The translations under genes were made by a program, and so were the position numbers. A stretch of DNA of 64,000 bases. Origin: Zoogloea sp041904905. Its GTDB lineage: Bacteria > Pseudomonadota > Gammaproteobacteria > Burkholderiales > Rhodocyclaceae. The stretch spans positions 1 through 64,000 of the forward strand of contig NZ_JAYRMI010000011.1 of the NCBI RefSeq assembly GCF_041904905.1, written 5' to 3'. The notes below the pieces were generated by a model. The model ran no database searches. It saw nothing but the letters and a program-made list of their open reading frames with translations, and had not been told where the DNA came from. Positions 48,618-55,771 of the stretch are shown here, one piece after another (the first letter of the stretch is position 1; every line of letters starts with the position of its first letter).

Positions 48618-49814
48618 ATGGCTTCCTCCGACAACGACAAGATGAGCCCGGCCGAACGCCGCGCCGGCCTTTCGCTGGCCGCGATCTTCGCGCTACGCAT
48701 GCTCGGGCTGTTCCTGATCCTGCCGGTGTTCGCGGTCCACGCCCACGGCATGCCCGGCGGCGACAACACCGCGCTGGTCGGCATGGCCATCGGGGCCTAC
48801 GGCCTCACCCAGGCCTTCCTGCAGATTCCCTTCGGCGCCGCCTCCGACCGCTTCGGCCGCAAGCCGGTGATCGTCGTCGGCCTGCTGCTGTTCGTGATCG
48901 GCAGCGTCGTGGCCGCCATGGCCCAGGACGTCCAGACGGTGGTCGTGGGCCGCGTGCTGCAGGGCGCCGGCGCCATCTCCGCCGCCGTCACCGCGCTGGC
49001 GGCCGACCTCACCCGCGACCAGCACCGCACCAAGGTGATGGCGATGATCGGCTCGTCGATCGGGCTGGTGTTTGCGGTGTCGATGGTGGCCGCGCCGCTG
49101 CTCTACGCGCTGATCGGCATGAGCGGGCTGTTCTGGCTCACCGCCGCGCTGGCCGTGGCGGCAATCTTCACCATCCTCTTCATCGTGCCCGCCGCGCCGC
49201 CAGTGCCGCGGGCCGTGGGGCGCTTCGGCGAGGTGCTCGCCAACGGCCAGCTGATGCGCCTCAACTTCGGCGTGTTCGCCCTGCACCTGATGCAGACCGC
49301 CATGTGGGTGCTGGTGCCGGCCGGGCTGGTGGCCGCCGGGCTGCCCATCGCCGAGCACTGGAAGGTCTATCTGCCCGCCGTGCTGCTGTCCTTCGTGGTG
49401 ATGGTGCCGGCGATCATCGTGGCCGAGAAGCGCGGCAAGATGAAACAGGTCTTCAACGCTGCGATCGGCCTGCTGCTGCTGGTCCAGATCGGGCTGTACG
49501 TGGAAGGCAGCGCCGGGCTGTGGCCGCTGGCGATCCTGCTCACGCTGTTCTTCGTGGCGTTCAACGTGCTGGAGGCCACCCAGCCGTCGTGGATTTCCAA
49601 GATCGCCCCGGCCCACGCCAAGGGCACGGCGCTGGGGGTGTACAACACGCTGCAGTCGGCCGGGCTGTTCCTGGGCGGCGCCCTGGGCGGCTGGCTGGCC
49701 CAGCATGTGGGCCCCGGCGCGGTGTCGCTGCTGGGCTGCGGGCTGGCCGTGGCGTGGCTGATCCTCGCCAGCGGCATGGCCCCGCCGCCGGCCCGGCGCG
49801 CCGCCGCGGCCTGA
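48618..49814 (+). CDS. MFS transporter (YajR-like)
   Basis: A 398-residue MFS exporter with twelve helices. It opens AERRAGLSLAAIFALRMLGLFLILPVFAVHA, close to YajR, and holds the MFS motif A loop GAASDRFGRKPVIVVGLLL and GRVLQGAGAISAAVTALAADLT. It lacks YajR's C-terminal cytosolic domain, ending 10 residues after helix 12. The substrate is unknown. Its place between uvrA (divergent) and ssb (31-base gap) is a conserved order in many betaproteobacteria. Confidence 0.9.
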   Translation: MASSDNDKMSPAERRAGLSLAAIFALRMLGLFLILPVFAVHAHGMPGGDNTALVGMAIGAYGLTQAFLQIPFGAASDRFGRKPVIVVGLLLFVIGSVVAAMAQDVQTVVVGRVLQGAGAISAAVTALAADLTRDQHRTKVMAMIGSSIGLVFAVSMVAAPLLYALIGMSGLFWLTAALAVAAIFTILFIVPAAPPVPRAVGRFGEVLANGQLMRLNFGVFALHLMQTAMWVLVPAGLVAAGLPIAEHWKVYLPAVLLSFVVMVPAIIVAEKRGKMKQVFNAAIGLLLLVQIGLYVEGSAGLWPLAILLTLFFVAFNVLEATQPSWISKIAPAHAKGTALGVYNTLQSAGLFLGGALGGWLAQHVGPGAVSLLGCGLAVAWLILASGMAPPPARRAAAA

Positions 49815-49845
49815 CCGCCCCAACCGAATTTTTCAGGAGAGACAT

Positions 49846-50394
49846 ATGGCTTCGGTCAACAAGGTGATTCTTATCGGCAACCTGGGCAAGGATCCCGAAA
49901 CCCGCTACGCCCCGAGCGGCGACGCGATCTGCAACATCACGCTGGCTACCACCGACAACTGGCGTGACAAGGCCACCGGCGAGAAGCGCGAGGCCACCGA
50001 ATGGCACCGCGTGGTGTTCTTCGGCAAGCTCGCCGAGATCGCCGGCCAGTACCTGCGCAAGGGCAGCCAGGTGTATGTGGAAGGCTCGCTGCGCACCCGC
50101 AAGTGGCAGGACAAGGACGGCCAGGATCGCTACACCACCGAGATCCGCGCCGACGAGATGAAGATGCTCGGTAGCCGTCAGGGCATGGGCGGCGGCGACG
50201 CGCCGTCGCGCAGCGAGGGGAACTATGGCGGTGGCAGCAACCGTGATGCCGGCGGCTACGGTGGCAGCAGTGGCGGTGGCGGTGGCGGTGGCGGTTATGG
50301 TGGCGGGGCACCTGCGCCGAGTGCGCCGCCGGCACCGAAGAAGCCGGCCGGCGGTGGCGGATTCGGCGATTTCGACGACGATATCCCGTTCTGA
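49846..50394 (+). CDS. ssb: single-stranded DNA-binding protein
   Basis: A 182-residue SSB. The OB-fold covers 1-110 (VNKVILIGNLGKDPETRY; EWHRVVFFGKLAEIAGQYLRKG; VYVEGSLRTRKWQD). A glycine-rich linker (120-165) follows, and the C-terminal tip DFDDDIPF is the protein-interaction tail. It coats single-stranded DNA in replication, repair and recombination. The ATG at 49846 has AGGAGAGACAT just upstream. A strong terminator follows. Confidence 0.97.
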   Translation: MASVNKVILIGNLGKDPETRYAPSGDAICNITLATTDNWRDKATGEKREATEWHRVVFFGKLAEIAGQYLRKGSQVYVEGSLRTRKWQDKDGQDRYTTEIRADEMKMLGSRQGMGGGDAPSRSEGNYGGGSNRDAGGYGGSSGGGGGGGGYGGGAPAPSAPPAPKKPAGGGGFGDFDDDIPF

Positions 50395-50421
50395 ACGAAC
50401 ATCCGGCCCCCGGCTTTTCTT

Positions 50422-50453
50422 AAACAGCGTGGCATGATCTGCCACGCTGTTTT
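50422..50453 (+). terminator. intrinsic terminator of ssb
   Basis: A 13-bp perfect stem (arms AAACAGCGTGGCA and TGCCACGCTGTTT, 5-base loop) followed by a short T run, 27 bases after the ssb stop. A strong factor-independent terminator. Confidence 0.92.
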
Positions 50454-50835
50454 ACTTTGTCACATTCCGGCCCGTCTTGCCGCGGCCAGCGATCATGCGG
50501 TTCTTGCCGACCTCCCCGGCCAAGCTGCTACACTTTAGTTATAGATGAACCGTTGCCGCTCACCGGTGTCGCGCGCGGGGGGCAATAGGTTTTATTGTTT
50601 TTTCTAGCGAACAGTTGTGGTTGAAAATACGGTTTTGTTTGCTAGCCTTGTCTAATGCGGGTTGGTTGTTTGGTGTTATTGCCGATTTTGATGAAGACGC
50701 GTGTTTGTTTACACTCTTCGGGTCGAAGCGGATGTCTGCCAGAATCCGGGCCCCGGGCCTGGCCTTGTCAGGCATCCGGAATGACAGAACCATCACCATC
50801 CCTTGAATCGTTTGTTCTTTTTTTTCGACTGACCC
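50454..50835. other. AT-rich intergenic region upstream of HTH-REC regulator
   Basis: About 380 bases without a credible gene. The stretch 50535-50720 is clearly AT-rich, unlike the rest of the window, with T-tracts (for example TTTTATTGTTTTTT near 50590) and a TTGAAA hexamer at 50621. This is the likely promoter and leader of the regulator at 50836. Short frames crossing it overlap the regulator or have no ribosome site. Confidence 0.6.
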
Positions 50836-51459
50836 ATGGCCGTCACACCCGAAACGCCTGAAAAGGAATACTGCAGCACTTCCGAGGCCGCCCAGCGTCT
50901 GGGGTTGTCTTTGGGCACCGTCCAGCAGATGGTCGAGAACGGCCAGCTGGAGGGCTGGAAGACCGCCGGCGGGCACCGGCGAATCCGCGTCAGCTCGATC
51001 GAGGAGTTCCGTGCCCGCTCGATGGCCGGCAACTCCGTCAATCAGCCTCGCCCCGCAGCAAACAGCCTGCAGGTGCTGGTGGCCGAGGACGACCGCATCC
51101 TCCAGAAGCTCTACGAGCACACCTTGTCGTCATGGGGGCTGCCGCTGCAGATCCGCCTTGTATCCAGCGGGATCGACGGTCTGCTGGAGATCGGCCGGGT
51201 GCCGCCCGATCTGCTCATCACCGACCTGCGCATGCCCGGTATCGACGGGTTCGAGATGATCCGTCGCCTGCGCGCCGATCCGCAACTCCAGGAACTCGAC
51301 ATCGTGGTGGTCAGCGGCCTCACCGAAGACGAGATCCTCGAGAACGGCGGCTTGCCTCCGGATGTCATCTTCTATTGCAAGCCGGTGCCCTTTCGTGAGC
51401 TGAAGGGCTATGTCCAGGCCAAGATCATGGCGATGCAGCGTCGCGGTCGAGCGGCCTGA
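50836..51459 (+). CDS. HTH-REC response regulator (excisionase-type HTH fused to receiver)
   Basis: A 207-residue regulator with an unusual order: the DNA-binding part is first. Residues 10-60 are a BldC/excisionase-type winged HTH (STSEAAQRLGLSLGTVQQMVENGQL, then TAGGHRRIRVSSI). Residues 78-200 are a receiver with E84/D85/D86, phospho-acceptor D130 in LLITDLRMPGIDG, S160 and K182 in FYCKPVPF. No kinase gene is adjacent, so it is an orphan. It has a long AT-rich leader and its own terminator. The nearby orphan at 51866 and the hox genes are possible targets by position only. Confidence 0.88.
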   Translation: MAVTPETPEKEYCSTSEAAQRLGLSLGTVQQMVENGQLEGWKTAGGHRRIRVSSIEEFRARSMAGNSVNQPRPAANSLQVLVAEDDRILQKLYEHTLSSWGLPLQIRLVSSGIDGLLEIGRVPPDLLITDLRMPGIDGFEMIRRLRADPQLQELDIVVVSGLTEDEILENGGLPPDVIFYCKPVPFRELKGYVQAKIMAMQRRGRAA

Positions 51460-51476
51460 GCGGTTCCGCATCAACG

Positions 51477-51503
51477 AAAGGCCGGCTCATGCCGGCCTTT
51501 TTC
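51477..51503 (+). terminator. intrinsic terminator of HTH-REC regulator gene
   Basis: A 10-bp perfect stem (AAAGGCCGGC with GCCGGCCTTT, loop TCAT) running into TTC, 17 bases past the stop. A clear factor-independent terminator. Confidence 0.92.
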
Positions 51504-51865
51504 TTTGGGCGCCCGTCATGCGGAGACTGCCGCCCAGGGTGCCTGTTTCGTCGGCTCGGCGGTCATGGCGCCGAATAATCTCGACACACTATGTGACATT
51601 TTTCCGATTCGCCTGCCTGCGGCGAGCAATAACGCACGGGTAGATATTCGTCTTTTTCATAAAATTTCGTTAAATCGTAAGTCACCGTGGATAAATTCTC
51701 TCTACGCATATCGAGGTGAATGTGAAATTTGTCGACGCTTTGCGATATTGCGTAAATTTGCAGAGGCATTGTTGTTTTTTGTAAATATGAAATTTCGTGC
51801 GCGGTAGCGAACCGCTGTCCGGATCGATGTTCCAGTTGGCCGACCCCCTTTCAGGCAGGTGATAC
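51504..51865. other. AT-rich intergenic region upstream of orphan gene
   Basis: About 360 bases that are strikingly AT-rich between 51590 and 51805, with runs such as TTTTTCATAAAATTTCG and TTGTTTTTTGTAAATATGAA. No start with a ribosome site supports the short frames here. It looks like a large regulatory region for the gene at 51866, or a scrap of foreign DNA. No definite promoter or operator could be assigned by eye. Confidence 0.55.
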
Positions 51866-52438
51866 ATGTTGAGCACAGCACAGATGCAATGGTCCATGCC
51901 AGACAGCCTGCGCCCCGTTCCTGCGGGGGATGAAAGATGGGCGGCGAGCGATCCGGTCACCGAGGCAGCCATCACCGGCGCGGCGCTGGTTCGGCACCTG
52001 GACGATTTCCGTTTCGCCAGCCTGCGGGCCTTGCGTCAGATCCATCGGGCGCTGGGGGCGGAGCGGGTCGCCATCGGCTTCATCGACGCGGAGGGCATGA
52101 GCGTCCGCGAGGCGCTGGCCTGGTCTGGCGGCTTCGGGCGGTGCGGCGATTCGGAGCGGGTGGTGTCGTGCGAGGCCTTTGCGGCCAAGATGGGCGCTTG
52201 GATGGCGTCGCGCAGCGGTGCGCTGGAGGTGGAGATCGACGGTTTTGACCCGGCGTGGCACGAGTTGGGCTGCGACCGCCTGCTGCTGGTGCGCGGGGAG
52301 CGCTTCGTCAAGGGCCTTGGGCAGGCGGTGTTGCTGGCACAGTTACGTGCGCCGGCGCCGCTTGCGGGGGGCGCCGACCACGCCCTGGCGATGTTGCTGG
52401 ACGAGTACGCCTGCCGCCGTCAGTCGGTCAGGGCGTAG
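51866..52438 (+). CDS. orphan protein of unknown function next to the hox operon
   Basis: A 190-residue soluble protein, not recognised. It has a helical middle (HLDDFRFASLRALRQIHRALG) followed by alternating strands (VAIGFIDAEGM; ALEVEIDGFD; LLLVRGERF), a pattern loosely like a small sensory (GAF-type) domain. It has five Cys, including RCGD and VSCEAF. The ATG at 51866 has AGGT 6 bases upstream. Its 3' end overlaps the convergent hoxW gene by 11 bases. A role in hydrogenase regulation or maturation is possible from position, but nothing in the sequence shows it. Confidence 0.65.
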   Translation: MLSTAQMQWSMPDSLRPVPAGDERWAASDPVTEAAITGAALVRHLDDFRFASLRALRQIHRALGAERVAIGFIDAEGMSVREALAWSGGFGRCGDSERVVSCEAFAAKMGAWMASRSGALEVEIDGFDPAWHELGCDRLLLVRGERFVKGLGQAVLLAQLRAPAPLAGGADHALAMLLDEYACRRQSVRA

Positions 52439-52913
52439 GCGCGGGGGCGTCGGCCAGCCGGCGCCAGTGGTCGGGTTCGGGTCGGGCGAGGCAGTCGGCG
52501 AGGTGTTGTCGGGCCGCGGCCAGATGCTGGCCTGCCCGGGCGCTCAAGGGGGCGCCCAGTTCGAAGGATTCGCCCCGCACGCACAGCACGAAGGCCGGCG
52601 GCGGGGGTGTCCGCCGGATGTCCTGGAAGACCTGGAGCACGGCCTGCGGGTCGAGGGCGTGGCTGCTCACCGCGCGCCCGGCGCGGGGCTGGATCTCCGA
52701 GAAGCTGAAGGGGGCCGGGGTGCCGGTGCCCGCATCGATGAAGAGCGCCAGCGTGGCGTTGTCGAGGTCGAGGGCGTGCTCTATCTGTAGCTGAAAATCG
52801 TCCACCAGCCGCACGCCGGGCGGCGCGGTGCGTTCCAGTTCGGCCATGAGCTGCGGGCCTATCGCATCGTCGCCGCGCGAAGGGTTGCCCACCGAGAAGA
52901 TCACGACGTCCAT
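52428..52913 (-). CDS. hoxW: hydrogenase maturation endopeptidase
   Basis: A 161-residue member of the HycI/HoxW protease family. The start of the fold is VIFSVGNPSRGDDAIGP, with the metal-sensing acidic pair D15/D16, and further on come DFQLQIEHAL and the conserved SSHALDP loop with His. It removes the C-terminal extension of HoxH after nickel insertion. It overlaps hoxH by 13 bases and is the last gene of hoxFUYHW. Its end overlaps the convergent orphan gene. Confidence 0.93.
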   Translation of the reverse strand: MDVVIFSVGNPSRGDDAIGPQLMAELERTAPPGVRLVDDFQLQIEHALDLDNATLALFIDAGTGTPAPFSFSEIQPRAGRAVSSHALDPQAVLQVFQDIRRTPPPPAFVLCVRGESFELGAPLSARAGQHLAAARQHLADCLARPEPDHWRRLADAPAPTP

Positions 52914-54388
52914 GGCGGGCCCCAGGGGGGGCTGGAGGCGCGATCCACCGGTGTGCCGTCCGTATCGAGCAGCTCGACCGTCAGCGGCATCTTGCCCAGG
53001 GCGTGGGTGGCGCACGACAGGCAGGGGTCGAAGGCGCGGATGGCGACCTCGATGTGGTTCAGCAGCCCTTCGGTGAGCTGGCGGCCGTCCAGATAACGGC
53101 GGGCCACCTGGCGCACGGCTTCGTTCATCGCCTGGTTGTTGTGGGTGGTGGAGACGATGAGGTTGCAGTAGCTCACCAGATCGTCGTCGCCCACCCGGTA
53201 GTGGTGGATCAGCGTGCCGCGAGGGGCCTCGATGATGCCGACGCCTTCGCGGCCGCGGGGGCCTTCGGCCATGCGTTCGCCGGTGAGGATGTCGGGGTCG
53301 TCGAGCAGATCGCGAATCACTTCGGCGGCGTGGAGCATCTCGATCATGCGCGCCCAGTGGTAGGCCAGAGGGGCGTGGATGGGTTCGCCCTCGCCGTGGT
53401 CGATGAAGGCCTGGCGTTCGGCTTCGGCCAGCGGGCTGGGGATGAAGTCGCAGTTCTGCACCCGGGCCAGCGGGCCGACCTTGTACCAGCCCCTGGCGGG
53501 GCCGAGGGCCTCGACGTAGGGGAACTTCATGTAGCTCCAGGGCTTCACCTCTTCGCGCAGATGCACGTCGTAGTCGGCGCAGGGCACGCCGTCCTTCACG
53601 ATGAGGCCGCGGGCGTCGCGCAGGCGCAGCACGCCGTCGTAGAGGTCGAGGGCGCCGTCGGCCCGCACCAGACTGAGCAGGTGGCTGCGGAACAGCCCGA
53701 ACTCGTCGTAGAGCGAGCCGTTGGTTTCGTGGAGCCGGCGGGCAAGGTGCACCGCGTCGCGGCTCCAGGCGATGATCTGGTCGGCGTCGGCGCGCAGCAG
53801 ATCGCGGTCTTCGCGGCTCACCAGCCGGTTCACCCCGCCGGGGATCGCGCCGGTGCCATGCACCCGCTTGCCGGCGGTGATGCGGATCACCTCCTGGCCG
53901 AACTTGCGCAGCAGCACGCCCTGGCGCGCCACCTCGGGATACGCGGCCGCCACGCCGACGATGTTGCGCTGCTGCACCGGCGATTCAAACCCGAACAACA
54001 GGTCCGGCGACGACAGGTGGAAGAAGTGCAGGGCGTGGGATTGCAGGATCTGGCCGTAATGCATCAGGCGGCGGATCTTGTCGGCGCTGGCGGTGACCCG
54101 CGCCGCGCCCACCACCGGGTCGAGCGCCTTGGCGGCGGCCAGGTGATGGCTCACCGGGCAGATGCCGCACAGGCGCTGGACCATCACCGGGACTTCCCAG
54201 TACGGCCGGCCCTGGATGAATTTCTCGAAGCCGCGAAATTCCACGATGTGCAGCCGCGCTTCCTTCACGTGGCCGGCGTCGTCCAGCAGCAGGGTGACCT
54301 TGCCGTGGCCCTCGACGCGCGACACGGGATCGATGGCAACCCGGCGGAGGTTTTCGCGGTTGGCGGCGGTTTCCAGTTCGAAGCTCAT
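52901..54388 (-). CDS. hoxH: NAD-linked [NiFe] hydrogenase large subunit
   Basis: A 495-residue HoxH, the nickel-iron catalytic subunit of the soluble bidirectional hydrogenase. The L1 motif is SRVEGHGKV (24-31) and RLCGICPVSHH holds C74 and C77. The L2 motif is DPCLSCATH with C456 and C459. The 33 residues after H462 form the extension that HoxW should remove. The four nickel-binding cysteines are all present. The start at 54388 has AAGGAG upstream. A long hairpin separates it from hoxY. Confidence 0.96.
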   Translation of the reverse strand: MSFELETAANRENLRRVAIDPVSRVEGHGKVTLLLDDAGHVKEARLHIVEFRGFEKFIQGRPYWEVPVMVQRLCGICPVSHHLAAAKALDPVVGAARVTASADKIRRLMHYGQILQSHALHFFHLSSPDLLFGFESPVQQRNIVGVAAAYPEVARQGVLLRKFGQEVIRITAGKRVHGTGAIPGGVNRLVSREDRDLLRADADQIIAWSRDAVHLARRLHETNGSLYDEFGLFRSHLLSLVRADGALDLYDGVLRLRDARGLIVKDGVPCADYDVHLREEVKPWSYMKFPYVEALGPARGWYKVGPLARVQNCDFIPSPLAEAERQAFIDHGEGEPIHAPLAYHWARMIEMLHAAEVIRDLLDDPDILTGERMAEGPRGREGVGIIEAPRGTLIHHYRVGDDDLVSYCNLIVSTTHNNQAMNEAVRQVARRYLDGRQLTEGLLNHIEVAIRAFDPCLSCATHALGKMPLTVELLDTDGTPVDRASSPPWGPPWTS

Positions 54389-54404
54389 GGGGGGCTCCTT
54401 CGGA

Positions 54405-54524
54405 GCAGTGAGGAGTGAGGGGTGAGGAGTGAGGAGGCCTTCTTTGAGCCTGGTGCGCTGGCGATCGTCAGCGCAAAGCGCTCGGGCGCGGCCTCCTCAC
54501 TCCTTACTCATGTCTCCTCACTGC
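54405..54524 (-). repeat. long nested inverted repeat between hoxY and hoxH
   Basis: The 139 bases between the two hydrogenase subunit genes fold into one long hairpin. The outer arms GCAGTGAGGAG (54405-54415) and CTCCTCACTGC (54514-54524) pair perfectly over 11 bp. The inner arms at 54426-54439 and 54490-54503 (GGAGTGAGGAGGCC with its complement) pair perfectly over 14 bp and extend a few more bases outward. The left side is also a direct repeat of GAGGAGTG and GAGGGGTG. It probably shapes hox mRNA stability or the HoxY:HoxH ratio. Confidence 0.85.
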
Positions 54525-54527
54525 CCC

Positions 54528-55073
54528 TCAGTCGTAATGCAGCAACCCGCCCGTCAGCCGCGGGGTGCGGCCGGCGATCAGGTCGGTGAGAAACTTCCAG
54601 ATCGCCGGGCCCGAGGGCGGGCAGCCGGGGATGAAGTAGTCGATGCGCACCACCTCGTGGATCGGTCGCACCTTGTCCAGCGGTAGCGGCAGCTCCGGGT
54701 CGTTGGGGATCTGGCCGTTCTCGACGCCGGGGCGGAACTGATAGACCTCGCGCAGGCACTCGGACAGCGACAGGTGGTTGCGCTGGGCCGGCAGGCCGCC
54801 GGTGACGGCGCAGGCGCCCAGGGCGATCAGCGTCTTGCAGTTGCGGCGGAACTCGCGCAGCACGTGCACGTTCTCGGCGTTGCACACGCCGCCTTCGATC
54901 AGGCCGATGTCGCAGGGGCCCACGTCCTTGATGTCGGTGAGGGGCGAGCGGTCGAATTCGATGAGATCCACCAGCTCGAACAGGTGCTCGTCGATGTCGA
55001 GGAAGGACATGTGACAGCCGAAGCAGCCGGCGAGCGAGGTGGTGGCGACGCGCAGCTTGCGGGGCGAGGTCAT
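54528..55073 (-). CDS. hoxY: NAD-linked [NiFe] hydrogenase small subunit
   Basis: A 181-residue HoxY, which carries the proximal 4Fe-4S cluster next to the nickel site. Ligand cysteines seen are C17 and C20 in LAGCFGCHMS, C88 in ALGACAVTGG and C151 in IPGCPPSGPAIWKFL. There is no twin-arginine signal, as expected for a cytoplasmic soluble hydrogenase. The ATG at 55073 overlaps the hoxU stop in ATGA. A long inverted repeat follows before hoxH. Confidence 0.95.
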   Translation of the reverse strand: MTSPRKLRVATTSLAGCFGCHMSFLDIDEHLFELVDLIEFDRSPLTDIKDVGPCDIGLIEGGVCNAENVHVLREFRRNCKTLIALGACAVTGGLPAQRNHLSLSECLREVYQFRPGVENGQIPNDPELPLPLDKVRPIHEVVRIDYFIPGCPPSGPAIWKFLTDLIAGRTPRLTGGLLHYD

Positions 55074-55771
55074 GGCGCCTCCTTCAGCGTCTCGGCGCTG
55101 ATCTGCGTGCCGTCGAAGCGGCGTTCGCCGATGGGGACCGCAAAGCCGGTGCGCTTGGGAAGGATCACGCCTACCGGGCAGATGTTTGCGGCGCGGTCGT
55201 CCTTGCTGAAATCGGTGTCGGCCAGGCGGCCGGATTCGGCATTGACCACCAGGTGCTTGTCGATGCCGCGGCCGGTGAGGGCGAACACCGACTTGCCGTC
55301 CATGTCGCGGCTGGCGCGCACGCACAGCTCGCAGAAGATGCAGCGGTTGAAATCCAGCAGCACGTCCGGGTGCGAGGCGTCCACCGGGCGGTCCGGGAAG
55401 AAGTGTCGGAAGCGCGGGGTGAGCATCTCGTACTCGTAGCCCAGGGCCTGCAGCTCGCAGTTGCCGCTCTTCTCGCAGGACGGGCAGAAGTGGTTGCCTT
55501 CGACGAACAGCATCTGCAGGATGCCGCGGCGCTCGCCGTTCATCTCGGGGGTGTTGCTCTCCACCTCGGCGCCATCCTTGGCGGGCGTGGCGCAGGCGGA
55601 GACGTGCCGGCCGGCGCTCTTCACCACGCACAGCTTGCAGCTGCCGTGGGGCGGAAAATCCTTGTGCCAGCACAGGCTGGGGATGTAGTGGCCGGCGGTG
55701 CGGGCGGCTTCGAGGATGGTCTGGCCGTCGTCAAACGGCACGGGCTGGCCGTCGAGGAGAAACTGTTTCAT
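55070..55771 (-). CDS. hoxU: NAD-linked hydrogenase diaphorase small subunit
   Basis: A 233-residue HoxU, homologous to the N-terminal part of NuoG. The 2Fe-2S ligands are C34, C45, C48 and C60. A second site has H94, C96, C99 and C105 (HFCPSCEKSGNC). The third group is C144, C147 and C150 with C198. These clusters carry electrons between HoxY and HoxF. Start and stop overlap hoxF and hoxY in ATGA, so translation of the operon is tightly coupled. Confidence 0.96.
   Translation of the reverse strand: MKQFLLDGQPVPFDDGQTILEAARTAGHYIPSLCWHKDFPPHGSCKLCVVKSAGRHVSACATPAKDGAEVESNTPEMNGERRGILQMLFVEGNHFCPSCEKSGNCELQALGYEYEMLTPRFRHFFPDRPVDASHPDVLLDFNRCIFCELCVRASRDMDGKSVFALTGRGIDKHLVVNAESGRLADTDFSKDDRAANICPVGVILPKRTGFAVPIGERRFDGTQISAETLKEAP

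Noticed and set aside
50560..51120. 186-codon minus frame
   Set aside because: Lies opposite the HTH-REC gene and its leader; no start signal or family.
51505..51807. 100-codon plus frame in the AT-rich gap
   Set aside because: No ribosome site, begins right after the terminator, and its content changes abruptly in composition; more likely non-coding.
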